A stretch of DNA of 64,000 nt from Phytophthora quininea. Its lineage: Eukaryota; Oomycota; Peronosporomycetes; Peronosporales; Peronosporaceae. Of the stretch, positions 1 to 9,034 are shown piece by piece. The stretch is from NCBI GenBank assembly GCA_011947345.1, contig JAAVTG010000493.1:21107-85106 (forward strand). Reading direction: 5' to 3'. Position 1 is the first letter of the stretch; every line of letters starts with the position of its first letter. A program made the position numbers and the translations under genes. The notes under the pieces were generated by a model, which was given only the letters and a program-made list of their open reading frames with translations, searched no databases and was not told the DNA's origin.

Positions 1-127
1 GGGTCTGAGAAAGTTGTTTCAACGTCATGCGGATAGCATCGATCTTTTCCTTCATCAACTCCAAGTCTCGGAGCCGAGCGTTTAACAGCTCGCGCGCAAT
101 AGCAGCCCTGTCCATCGGGGACGACAT
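1..127 (-). CDS. 5' part of an unrecognised gene cut by the window edge
   Basis: An ATG on the minus strand at 127 opens a frame that runs off the left edge (42 codons). The peptide is helix-rich with regularly spaced Leu, Arg and Glu, and could form a coiled coil. The same frame stays open upstream of this ATG to about position 318, so the true start could be further out or behind an intron. I do not recognise the family. Being real coding sequence is an inference from composition only. Confidence 0.3.
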   Translation of the reverse strand, partial: MSSPMDRAAIARELLNARLRDLELMKEKIDAIRMTLKQLSQT

Positions 128-565
128 GGAGGCACGTCCAAGAAAATCCCGCACTGCGTCCAAGAAAACCCTGTAGTCCGTCCAACGAATCCCTCTACAC
201 GACGCTCGACGCTCGCCTCGACGACTTGCGCTGGCAGATTCTGCTGTGAGGCCAAAATCGATAGCAGACTCCAAGCCGAATATTCTGGTTATGAAATTTG
301 CGTTCCCGCTCCGTAATTAAAACATAAATTACGGCAGTGCGCAGAACCGTATCTTTTTAAGGTCGCTTTGCGGTCTTTAAGGTTGCTGAGTGGGTTGCTC
401 TATTTAAATGGTTGCTATAATTTCAGTCGTCAAATCGTATTATGGTTGCACCAACGCCATTCACGGTATTGTCAGAATCCAGCGTCTTGCTAGTGGCATG
501 CGCTGTTACCGGCGCGGAACGGGTTGCACCGGCCGCAATGGGAGTCCAATACCAAGTACATATAT
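128..565. other. Intergenic; no gene recognised
   Basis: No supported gene. It includes an AT-rich stretch near 300-430 and short overlapping frames that look like chance. The open frame upstream of the minus-strand ATG at 127 extends to about 318 but has no clear start. Confidence 0.5.
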
Positions 566-1675
566 TCACGTCAATACTCCTGCGGAAGACTCCTGCGAAC
601 CCACGTCGTCTAGTGGCCACTCGTCGAACAACATGTCGTCAACCTCTTGATACCGAGCGTACATTTCCTCGACACTGCTGCTCTGGTCTTCCCTGGGCTT
701 GGGCGTCATGTAGTCGTCTCCGTACGCTCCCTTTAAGAAATACGTCGGATCATGCAGTGTGTCGAAGGCCATCCCATTGATCGTCGCCTGCGAGAACGGT
801 CGTACTCGACTGTCAAGCAGATACGGGCCGTACGGTCCTTCGAACTCCTGCAGCTTCCAGTCGCCGTACTCGGTATATTTCATCGCGTAGAGATCCAAGT
901 ACGGCACGGTGAAGTTCCTGCTGAGAGGCAGGCTGGAGTCGTACAACACACCCGCCAGCGGATGCGTCGGCGCCACACAGACCCGCCAAATATCAAAGAG
1001 GAACATGTGATACCCTTTCCGCCAGAGCGCCGACTTCAGAGCTTCTTCCTCCAGTAGCTCGCCAACAAAGCCCAAGTCGGCGTCCTCTGTGAACGGGATC
1101 ACTGACTGATTCCGTATTGCCCCCAACAGCGACCCGTAGATGAGGAACGGAGTATTCCCTATCGCTTGAAGCTCCTCGTAGACTTCGACCAGCAGCATGT
1201 GCAGCACACTCGCGTAGCAGATCGGCTTGGAAGCCTCCAGCAGGTCCAGTCGATCAGGAGTCTCGCAGAATGGCGTGTCTGTCCGTCCTGAGATTGGCAG
1301 GCAATAGCTGTACTTCCTCTCTTCTCGTCCAGTGTCGTCGCACAGCTCCGTGTGGTGGTGGTGGAACACCGGTGGTGGTGGCGGCCGCTTCTCCTTCAAC
1401 GCCGAATAGTAGCTATGTCGTGAATGGTACTTGATGGTGCTGGGGTCCAGGACTCTCGGCGAGCAGCCCCAGTGATCGCTCGGCGGGACGAGGTCCAAGG
1501 GGCGGACGGACATTTCGATGGAAATGATGTTGGTCTCGATCACGATGCCAAAGGTCGCCAGCCCGATCAGCACCAGCACCAGCAGCGGGATCGTCGGGTC
1601 GCCTCCTCTGCGTCTGTACGCGCCTGCTGTGTCTGCTTCGCCAACCTCCTCGTACTTGTACTCGTTCGTCTTCAT
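566..1675 (-). CDS. LicD/fukutin-like type II membrane protein with acidic tail (copy A)
   Basis: The predicted protein has 369 residues from the ATG at 1675; the longer frame upstream has no better start. A short cytosolic N-terminus with a basic RRR precedes one membrane segment (about residues 27-47), giving type II, Golgi-like topology. The lumenal domain carries the LicD-superfamily nucleotidyltransferase-fold signature: GSLLGAIR at 181-188, then IPFTEDAD at 193-200, whose acidic residues should bind metal, and VPYLDLYAM at 257-265. Conserved cysteines occur in SYCLPISGR and RVCVAPTHPL. Known family members move phospho-sugars or phospho-alcohols onto glycans; the substrate here is unknown. 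Unlike its neighbours, which end close to MTPKPRE, this copy has about 40 extra acidic and serine-rich residues. It is the first of seven related genes in the array. Confidence 0.85.
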   Translation of the reverse strand: MKTNEYKYEEVGEADTAGAYRRRGGDPTIPLLVLVLIGLATFGIVIETNIISIEMSVRPLDLVPPSDHWGCSPRVLDPSTIKYHSRHSYYSALKEKRPPPPPVFHHHHTELCDDTGREERKYSYCLPISGRTDTPFCETPDRLDLLEASKPICYASVLHMLLVEVYEELQAIGNTPFLIYGSLLGAIRNQSVIPFTEDADLGFVGELLEEEALKSALWRKGYHMFLFDIWRVCVAPTHPLAGVLYDSSLPLSRNFTVPYLDLYAMKYTEYGDWKLQEFEGPYGPYLLDSRVRPFSQATINGMAFDTLHDPTYFLKGAYGDDYMTPKPREDQSSSVEEMYARYQEVDDMLFDEWPLDDVGSQESSAGVLT

Positions 1676-1856
1676 GGCGAGAGCGGGAATGACGTCCGAC
1701 CAGCCGTGGTGCACTCTAGATACCAAGTCACCCACATCCGTCTCAGTTTTATGCTCATTTGGATCACGAGATGCCGAGGGTGTCTGACTCGAGCAGCTCT
1801 TTGCATCCCATAATCAGCTACGAGTCGTAGACGCCCGTAGAGCTAGCAAACGTCTT

Positions 1857-2882
1857 CTATACCTTATTGTCATCCCGGGGCTTTGGCGTCATAAAGTCTT
1901 CGCCGTAGGCCTCCTTCAAGAAATAGACTGGGTCACGCACCGTGTCGAACGCCATGCCGTTGATCGACACTTGCGAGAAGGGCTGCACTTTGTTGGCTGG
2001 GAGCATGCGGCCATTGCTGCCTTCCAGCTCCTCCATATCCCAAGTGTAGTCTTCCTTCTGCTGCATCTTGTACAAGTCCACGTACGGCACTGCGTAGCTC
2101 TCAGCCAGCGGAAGATTTGGGTCGTACAAATGACCTGCTAGTGGGTGTGTCGGCGCCACACAGACTCGCCAGATATCCATGAAGAACATGTGGTAGCCCT
2201 TCCGCCATAGCGCGTCCTTGACTGTTTTTTCAGCGATCAAGTCGCCAACGAATCCGATATCGGCGTCTTCGGTGAAGGGGATCATGGACCCGTTGCGCAC
2301 GGCTCCAAGTAGAGACCCGAACGCTAAGAATGGGATGTTCCCGGTGGCCTGCAGCTCTTCGTAGACCTCGACCATGACCATGTGCAATACACTAGCGTAG
2401 CAAATGGACTTGGAAGATCGTAGCGTTAGTAGATCCATGCGGTCTGCGGCGGTACAGAACGGCGAGTCCTTCCGTCCTGAAATGGGTAGACAGTAGTCAT
2501 ACCACTTGGTACGGTGGTTGTCTTCGTTGCAGAGCTTGGTGTACTTGCCTCGAAACACTGGCAGAGGTAGTGCGTCTAGATCTTGGAGCTTCGAGTAGTA
2601 TTGATGGCCTGAATGGTATTGCACGGTGGTGGCGTTGACAATAGTGGGGGTACAGAGCTCATAGTTGTTGACGAGCACCGACGTGGTGTTGATGAGCTTG
2701 GTCTCCATGACGACGTCGAAGGCCACCAGGATGATGAGCAGGACGGCGAAGATCGGGATGACGGTGACGCCTGCGCAGTAGGCTCGACGGCGGTGGTGGA
2801 GACTCTTTTCGAGCTCCGTGAGCCAACGATGGTCGACCACCACCACGTCGACGGACTTGGGATCGACTTTGACTGCTCGCAT
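1857..2882 (-). CDS. LicD/fukutin-like type II membrane protein (copy B)
   Basis: The predicted protein has 341 residues from the ATG at 2882. The open frame extends upstream to 3158, but that stretch is low-complexity and the family N-terminus fits the 2882 start. It shows a short N-tail, one membrane segment (IPIFAVLLIILVAFDVV), then the lumenal LicD-like domain with SYCLPISGR-type, GSLLGAVR, IPFTEDADIGF, WRVCVAPTHPL and VPYVDLY motifs, ending just after MTPKPR. It is tandem with copy A on the same strand, 181 bp apart, so they probably arose by tandem duplication. The enzyme class is inferred from the family fold; the acceptor glycan is unknown. Confidence 0.85.
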   Translation of the reverse strand: MRAVKVDPKSVDVVVVDHRWLTELEKSLHHRRRAYCAGVTVIPIFAVLLIILVAFDVVMETKLINTTSVLVNNYELCTPTIVNATTVQYHSGHQYYSKLQDLDALPLPVFRGKYTKLCNEDNHRTKWYDYCLPISGRKDSPFCTAADRMDLLTLRSSKSICYASVLHMVMVEVYEELQATGNIPFLAFGSLLGAVRNGSMIPFTEDADIGFVGDLIAEKTVKDALWRKGYHMFFMDIWRVCVAPTHPLAGHLYDPNLPLAESYAVPYVDLYKMQQKEDYTWDMEELEGSNGRMLPANKVQPFSQVSINGMAFDTVRDPVYFLKEAYGEDFMTPKPRDDNKV

Positions 2883-3812
2883 GTGGTAGTGGGGGATGGT
2901 GGTGGTGCTGGTCGCTGGTCGCTGGTGCCGGTGCGATGGAGAAAGCGAAAGTGAGCGGACACGTTGCAGCTTGCCGAACCGTGGTACACCATGAGACGGC
3001 CCTCCATACAAATGCCCATATACTTTCCTTTTTACGTACAGAAAAATATGATTTTCGGAACCCGAAGGGGCAGAAAGTAGAGCGCTACACTTCTGGAGCT
3101 TCCTCGAAATGGTTGGAGGCAGCTCTTGAAGCGTGCTTTGCCATGACAGCGCAAGCATGGTGTAGAGAGAGAGAGAAAAAGAGAGAGAGCGATCACCTGC
3201 CCGAGCTTGGGGTCGTGATCATCGGCTCGTTCACAATGATCAGCTGTTCCACAAAGACTGGTCGGTCGAACGGACGTGAGGTGTTGTAGACGAACCGTGA
3301 AAAGAATCCATGGCGAGCGTCGATCAGGTTGATCGTTAGAGTGGTTGATCGAGTTGCAGCGGCGAATACGTTTGTCGTCCGTCAAGTTGGAGGCAACTAA
3401 GATGTCCGGCAGAGGTTTTCGTGTGTACAACCAATGATGACTAGCGTCGAGTCCGAGTCAGCTAGGTCTGCAAGTAGCGGTGGTCACGTGGCTCGACCAC
3501 ACTCTTCGGCTGGGTACACGTCCCACAATGCGCTGCAGAAAATCATCTTGAGACGGGTGTCCTTCAGCTTCATCGTCCAGCAAGCTGACGACCAACCCGG
3601 ATCCGACAAGAATTTAGCTGTAGTTTGAAGGAAAGAAGAGCAATCTGCCATCGACGACGACATGTAACGTTAGCTGCAGTGGGGCTCACGTGGCCGTATA
3701 TATTTTTTGTTCGAACTGGGGTGATTCCACTTCACCTTGGGTTTTGGGTGCAGCGCTGCAGCCTCCTTTACCGCCCAGCAATCCAGTTCATGCCTTCAGA
3801 AGCCAAAAAGGC
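2883..3812. other. Divergent promoter region with a short GA tract
   Basis: This interval separates minus-strand copy B from plus-strand copy C and should hold both promoters. A purine (GA)-rich tract lies near 3163-3190. Open frames here are shadows or 5' extensions lacking an ATG. No other gene is recognised. Confidence 0.5.
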
Positions 3813-4742
3813 ATGAAGACACTCGAGCGTGGGGATGTCGAGATGGCGACTGCAAGACACTACGCCATAGCGGAGCGTCGACACAAGTTCGTTTGCTCGT
3901 ACTTGGCCCTGATCCCAGTCGTCGCTCTGGTACTCGTCGGTTTGGTGGTGTTGGACGTCTCACTGGAGACCTACCTCCTCTCCAAGACGCCAATATCCAT
4001 CCTACTCAACCCGCAAGTCTGCACGCCACGAGTGATCAACGCCAGCAACGTCGAATACCATTCCGATCACCCGTTCTACTCGACACTCAAGGACATGAAC
4101 CCACCACCACCACCAGAGTTTCGAGACGACCACGCCATCCTCTGCAACGAGTGGACTCGACACCTGGCCCAGTTCAGCTACTGCTTGCCCATTTCAGGTC
4201 GCAAGGACACTCCGTTCTGCACGAAACCTGACCGACTGGACCTGGTTGACACGTCCAAGCCGATCTGCTACGCGAGTGTGTTGCACATGCTGTTGGTGGC
4301 AGTGTACGAAGAGCTGCAAGCCACTGGGAACGCTCCGTTCCTTGCTTTTGGCTCTTTACTTGGAGCTGTCCGTGATGAGTCGGTGATTCCTTTCACCGAG
4401 GACAGTGATATTGGATTCGTTGGTGAACTACAAGAGCAGAGCGTGTTGAAGGAGGCGTTGTGGAGGAAAGGGTATCACATGTTCCAGACCAAGATTTGGC
4501 GGGTCTGCGTGGCTCCGACACACCCGTTAGCTGGTCGTTTGTATGACCAGAGCTTGCCGATTACAGACGAATACACTGTGCCATACCTGGACATGTACTC
4601 CATGAAGCAACAGGATAAGGGCGACTGGGACCTGCAAGAACTCAAAGGCAGAAATCTCCCAGATGACCGAGTGCAGCCCTTTGCAAAGGTGACGATGAAT
4701 GGCATGCAGTTCGATACTGTACATGACCCTAAGTACTTTTGA
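3813..4742 (+). CDS. LicD/fukutin-like protein (copy C), last codons lost by frameshift
   Basis: The ATG at 3813 (or 3843) begins a type II protein with a membrane segment (about LALIPVVALVLVGLVVLDV) and the full lumenal motif set: GSLLGAVR, IPFTEDSDIGF, WRVCVAPTHPL and VPYLDMY. The frame stops at TGA 4740-4742, directly after HDPKYF. One frame over, the missing family ending (the PKPRE type) is readable to TAG at 4790-4792, so one T is missing from the run at 4736-4739. The same four-T run is present in the duplicated tail at 13.5 kb, so the lesion is not unique to this copy. Losing about 17 terminal residues may or may not destroy function. Bases 4015-4475 are almost identical to copy D, although the flanks differ. 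Confidence 0.75.
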   Translation: MKTLERGDVEMATARHYAIAERRHKFVCSYLALIPVVALVLVGLVVLDVSLETYLLSKTPISILLNPQVCTPRVINASNVEYHSDHPFYSTLKDMNPPPPPEFRDDHAILCNEWTRHLAQFSYCLPISGRKDTPFCTKPDRLDLVDTSKPICYASVLHMLLVAVYEELQATGNAPFLAFGSLLGAVRDESVIPFTEDSDIGFVGELQEQSVLKEALWRKGYHMFQTKIWRVCVAPTHPLAGRLYDQSLPITDEYTVPYLDMYSMKQQDKGDWDLQELKGRNLPDDRVQPFAKVTMNGMQFDTVHDPKYF

Positions 4743-6732
4743 AGAAAGCGTACGGCTCGGACTTCATGACACCGAAGCCACGAGAGAAATAGAGTGGTAA
4801 AATATTCATTGATGCTGTGGTGTTGCTATTGTAAAGTTCATTCGCGGGGCTTTGGCGTCGTGTAGTCGTCCCCGTACATTTTCGTCAGAAAGAACTCGGG
4901 ATCGTGCACGGTGTCGAACAGCATCCCGTTGAGAAATAGCTGCGAAAATGGTTGTGCTTTGTTGTCAGGCAACTGGCCTTTGTAACCCTGCAGGTCCCAG
5001 TCTGCGTCGTCTCGCTGCTTCATGGAGTACAAATCCAAGTACGGCACGGAATACTTTTTCGTCAGCGGCAAGCTTGAGTCGTACAAATGACCAGCTAGCG
5101 GGTGTGTCGGAGCCACGCAGACCCGCCAAATCCTCCTCTTGAACATGTAATACCCTTTCCTCCACAACGCCTCCTTCAACACGCTCTGCTCTTGTAGTTC
5201 ACCAACGAATCCAATATCACTGTCCTCGGTGAAAGGAATCACCGACTCATCACGGACAGCTCCAAGTAAAGAGCCAAAAGCAAGGAACGGAGCGTTCCCA
5301 GTGGCTTGCAGCTCTTCGTACACTGCCACCAACAGCATGTGCAACACACTCGCGTAGCAGATCGGCTTGGACGTGTCAACCAGGTCCAGTCGGTCAGGTT
5401 TCGTGCAGAACGGAGTGTCCTTGCGACCTGAAATGGGCAAGCAGTAGCTGAACTGGGCCAGGTGTCGAGTCCACTCGTTGCAGAGGATGGTGTGGTCGTC
5501 TCGAAACTCTGGTGGTGGTGGTGGGTTCATGTCCTTGAGTGTCGAGTAGAACGGGTGATCGGAATGGTATTCGACGTTGCTGGCGTTGATCACTCGTGGC
5601 GTGCAGACTTCAGAGCTCAATAGAGCAGACGTCGAAGCTCTCGAGATAACGTACGTCTCCATGGACACATCCAAAGCCACAAGTCCGATGAGTCCCAACG
5701 TCAGCACGGGGATCGCAGCGAAAGCCTTCCAGGTGACGTCACGTTCGTGCTTGAGCCCTCTGAAGTGGGCTGCAACTGCAGTATACTCGGACATCTTGTG
5801 CTTGGAACAGCTTTGCACGGACTGTTGGAAGTGAGAATGAAAACATGATTGAACTCCAACGAGTCGCGGTCCTTCGGCCAAGGGTCTCGGAAGACGTTGA
5901 CAGTGAAACCACGACTGTTTCGACTGTGACAATCTTACTTTTCGCATTCTAATGATCACCCCTCGATTGGCTAGCACGACATCGGTGCTTCGCCACCGAC
6001 TTCCCCAGCCTCCTTCGCCACGATCGAGAACGAGCCTCCGGTCGACACCGTCGACACCGTCACAAAGTCGTCCGATCCGCTGGCGACTCCGTACGCGTCC
6101 GACGACGACACCCCGCTCGCCCACACCGTCTCGCCGTTGATGCTCACTTGGATTGAGTCGAGCGACTTGCCGAACGTCGGCACCGAGATCGACCCCGAGG
6201 TGTCCTGGGGAGTGGTGACATTGGCTGCGAAGAAGCTGTCGGCGTTCTTGGTCGTCCACGCCACGCTAAAGTCGCCCGTCGCCAGCGTGTAACCCGTCTG
6301 CAGCTCTCCAACGCCAGAGCCAGCCGCCAGCGGAGCGAACTCCCACGTCTTGCCGGCATCGGTCACAGGGTTCAGGCCACCGACATGAAACGTCAAAGAA
6401 GCCGTCGGACCTGTGGACCAGGCATGAGCGTGGGAGATGTAACCGCCCAACTCGAGGCCGTAGAACGGATACATGAGCTCGCCGGTCTCGTAGTACGCCT
6501 CGATGGTGGTGGAGTTGCTGAAGTGGTCGAGCATGTACCCCCACTGACGACGGATGATCTCCATGGCGAGCGAGGAGTTGCCGGGGGTGGCGCGGAAGTG
6601 GGCTTCGACTTCGATACTGGTGATGAATGGCGAGATGGAGCCAAGACCTTCGGGCGACACAGCGCCGTACTCGTTCCAGCGCTTGGCGAGGTTCTCGGAC
6701 ACGGTGGCGGCGTCGGCAGCGGATTCGGTGAG
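4666..6732. repeat. Arm 1 of a ~2.07-kb inverted duplication
   Basis: The reverse complement of this interval matches 11543-13608 nearly base for base. It contains the tail of LicD-like copy C, all of copy D and the 3' third of the rhamnosidase gene. The arms are 2067 and 2066 bp; the difference fits one missing C in arm 2 within the rhamnosidase part. Homology breaks sharply at both ends, inside coding sequence. Confidence 0.9.
4838..5794 (-). CDS. LicD/fukutin-like type II membrane protein (copy D)
   Basis: The predicted protein has 318 residues from the ATG at 5794 (starting MSEYTAVAAHF). An upstream open extension to 6259 overlaps the rhamnosidase gene and is rejected as the N-terminus. 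The membrane segment lies at about AFAAIPVLTLGLIGLVALDV, followed by the lumenal domain with SYCLPISGR, GSLLGAVR, IPFTEDSDIGF, WRVCVAPTHPL and VPYLDLY, and the ending PKPRE. It lies only 176 bp downstream of the rhamnosidase stop on the same strand, so its promoter is very short or overlaps that gene's 3' end. A near-identical second copy is at 12480-13436 in the other arm. The centre is closer to copy C than to its own duplicate. Confidence 0.85.
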   Translation of the reverse strand: MSEYTAVAAHFRGLKHERDVTWKAFAAIPVLTLGLIGLVALDVSMETYVISRASTSALLSSEVCTPRVINASNVEYHSDHPFYSTLKDMNPPPPPEFRDDHTILCNEWTRHLAQFSYCLPISGRKDTPFCTKPDRLDLVDTSKPICYASVLHMLLVAVYEELQATGNAPFLAFGSLLGAVRDESVIPFTEDSDIGFVGELQEQSVLKEALWRKGYYMFKRRIWRVCVAPTHPLAGHLYDSSLPLTKKYSVPYLDLYSMKQRDDADWDLQGYKGQLPDNKAQPFSQLFLNGMLFDTVHDPEFFLTKMYGDDYTTPKPRE

Positions 6733-8088
6733 GTTGTAGCGAACTGCAAGCGAGTTTCCGTCTTGTGGGAACAATTCCGCACCGGCGGTAGTGGTGTTGT
6801 CACGGAAGAGACCTTCCGAGGCGTCCCAGAGTTCGGAGTTGACGGCGGCCTTGACCGACTCGGCCAACACATCGTAGGTGGTGCCGTCGAATGATGGCGC
6901 TTCCAGACTCAGCTCCGTGGCTAAGTCAGCATACAGCGTCAACGCCTGGTACAACAGCGAGTTGGCAGCAATGTTCTTGCCGCCTTGACCCACTCGTCCC
7001 CAATCGTTGGTGGCAGTCACGTTCAATAGCGTGTCGTTGGTGTCCAGCTTACCCAAAATGAACTCGAAGCCAAACAGTGCTTGGTCCCAAAACTCCTTCA
7101 CGAGAGTTGTGTCAGCCGTCAAACTCGTGTAGTCGGCCAGCGCGATCAGCGTCCAGATGTGATACGTGTCGGAGTTGACGTCGGCTTCCTGAACACGAGG
7201 TGCGATCGGAGTTCCAGCGTAAGCGAACTGTCCGTTGGTGGTGTTTTGAATGGAATACAGCGACGTGATGGCGTGTTTGACGGACAGCAGGTTGTCGCCG
7301 TTGAGCGAGACAACTTTCGAGTGCGTCGACACTCCAAAGTCACCCGGCCACGGCGTGCGATCACGCTTGGCACCATCGACGAACACCTCGGCACCGGTGG
7401 TGACGTTCTGGATTGTGGCGTTATTGAACCAACCGTACTCGGTGATCGTGGGCGGGTTCGCGCGGGACTCGTTCGAGGCGATTGTGCACAGCTGGACGGT
7501 GTAGGCACCAGCGTACCAGATCCGATTCAACAGGTCATCGTCGCTGTAGAAGAACCCGGTGTAGTCACGCAGCTTGTCGTCGTCCGTAGCTGGAGCCGCC
7601 GTGAAATGAGTGGAGACACCCGCGATTTCAACAGTGTTGGCCGAACTCGTGGACAACGTCAGGTAACGGTAGCTTCCACGAGCAAATTCGCGGCCGAAGG
7701 TGTAGGTGGAACCGGGTTCGGCTTTGGCGTAGATGGTGCCGTCGATGATGGCCATGTCGGTGGACAAGTCGGACTCGATGCCGATGTACTGCTCGCTCTC
7801 GGAGAAGGCCACGCCGAGCTCCGTGTCGCTGTCGGTGGCGTCTCCGAACTGCAGCGTGATGAAACCCGAGACCTGCTGGCCGAAGTCGTACGTGACAGTG
7901 GATCCGTTGCCGGACAAAGTAGCGGTGAGGGTCGAGTCGGACACAGAGACATCTCCGGTGGAGCCGTAGATGGCGACGGGGACGATGTCTCTCGACGCTG
8001 GCGACTGGATGTAGGTATCCCAGGACTCGGCGGTGGTGATGGCAACGAGGACGCTGGCGACGAACGCGACGGTGGCTCGGATCTTCAT
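5971..8088 (-). CDS. Secreted GH78-type alpha-L-rhamnosidase
   Basis: The predicted protein has 705 residues from the ATG at 8088; the open frame to 8121 starts at a non-ATG codon. The N-terminus is a clear signal peptide (basic start, hydrophobic core VAFVASVLVAITT, cut near AES). A beta-rich domain follows, then a six-hairpin catalytic domain with DGAKRDRTPWPGD at about 238-250. This is the GH78 signature that includes the general-acid acidic residue. HAWSTGPTASL near the end of the barrel and a C-terminal beta domain also fit GH78. The enzyme should remove terminal alpha-L-rhamnose, for example from plant pectin or flavonoid glycosides, outside the cell. Many Asn-X-Ser/Thr sites suggest N-glycosylation. 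It sits unexpectedly inside the LicD-like array, and its 3' third is duplicated at 11.5 kb. Confidence 0.85.
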   Translation of the reverse strand: MKIRATVAFVASVLVAITTAESWDTYIQSPASRDIVPVAIYGSTGDVSVSDSTLTATLSGNGSTVTYDFGQQVSGFITLQFGDATDSDTELGVAFSESEQYIGIESDLSTDMAIIDGTIYAKAEPGSTYTFGREFARGSYRYLTLSTSSANTVEIAGVSTHFTAAPATDDDKLRDYTGFFYSDDDLLNRIWYAGAYTVQLCTIASNESRANPPTITEYGWFNNATIQNVTTGAEVFVDGAKRDRTPWPGDFGVSTHSKVVSLNGDNLLSVKHAITSLYSIQNTTNGQFAYAGTPIAPRVQEADVNSDTYHIWTLIALADYTSLTADTTLVKEFWDQALFGFEFILGKLDTNDTLLNVTATNDWGRVGQGGKNIAANSLLYQALTLYADLATELSLEAPSFDGTTYDVLAESVKAAVNSELWDASEGLFRDNTTTAGAELFPQDGNSLAVRYNLTESAADAATVSENLAKRWNEYGAVSPEGLGSISPFITSIEVEAHFRATPGNSSLAMEIIRRQWGYMLDHFSNSTTIEAYYETGELMYPFYGLELGGYISHAHAWSTGPTASLTFHVGGLNPVTDAGKTWEFAPLAAGSGVGELQTGYTLATGDFSVAWTTKNADSFFAANVTTPQDTSGSISVPTFGKSLDSIQVSINGETVWASGVSSSDAYGVASGSDDFVTVSTVSTGGSFSIVAKEAGEVGGEAPMSC

Positions 8089-9034
8089 TGTTGCCAATGC
8101 GGACGACGCGATCGAAGGCAAATTCGCAAATGGTCGAGCACTGCAGGAGCCGAGCTCAGCTCGGACACATCGACGCTGTTCACGAGATTTGCATGGCGTT
8201 TCTTTGACTTTGTTTCAACTGCGTGGTTGAACGTGGAGACTTGATTTATGGCCCGCTCGTCAGTCATTTCCGTTGACGTACGTGTCCGACTGGAAAACGT
8301 TCGAACTGAAGCAACACGAAGCAGAAGTGATCCCGTCCGCGTGGTTGAAGTTGGCCGTCACACCTTTCCTTGGAGCTGCTCATCCGATCGTTGACTCACT
8401 GCATCAGTGATAATTTCTAATGAAGGTGTTCTCGAGTAATGGTGAACCTGCTGGTGTCTCTCAAGATCTTGAAACGTCGGTGCATTTACTTGGAGACATC
8501 GCCAGCAACTACGCAGTGCGTGAAAACATCAACAATCTCGAGTCGAGTTGAAGTTGGAAACAGCTGCTACCATTGCTCGGTGCAGGCACATCTGCGAGGG
8601 AAGACTGCTGCTGACAAAGATATTCCCTGCCGTGTATATCGGTTCCTCATCCGTTTAACCGGTCTCCACGGTCTCAACGCATGAGACTTGAGCGGCCACA
8701 ACGAGAGATTGGAGTGTACACCTTGGCGTGACAGAAGTCAAGACGAGCTGTGGAGCAGCAGACGATCTGGCGCTGGTGCTGAAACATTCCACGTCATCGA
8801 GATGAACTACGCACCGTTCCCTCAACCATTTCCGGTGCCTTTATTCGCTGCACGTCGTGCTGTTCATTGTTGAGACGGGCGTTCGAGCATTGGGACAGCA
8901 ACTTGTGCTCAAAACCCTGACGAACAGCAAACGCTACCGAAAAAGAACCCGGTCGCGAAGTAAAAGAACCCAGTTGCCGTTCGTCGAGTCGGTTCTGGCG
9001 TCTCCGACACTCGGCGCTGTATTCCGAATTCGCC
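8089..9034. other. Divergent intergenic region
   Basis: It lies between the minus-strand rhamnosidase gene and plus-strand LicD-like copy H, and should hold both promoters. I see no RNA gene, repeat or convincing small coding sequence in it. Confidence 0.5.

Noticed and set aside
3690..3812. Upstream extension of LicD-like copy C
   Set aside because: It begins at a non-ATG codon and does not match the N-termini of the sister copies.
4838..6259. A 473-codon frame fusing the end of the rhamnosidase region to LicD-like copy D
   Set aside because: The first 155 codons are antisense-free but out-of-frame rhamnosidase sequence with no membrane signal. The family N-terminus begins at the ATG at 5794. 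The same applies to 12015-13436.
7081..8244. A 387-codon plus-strand frame opposite the rhamnosidase gene
   Set aside because: It is a GC-rich antisense shadow with no domain; the minus strand has a clear signal peptide and GH78 motif.
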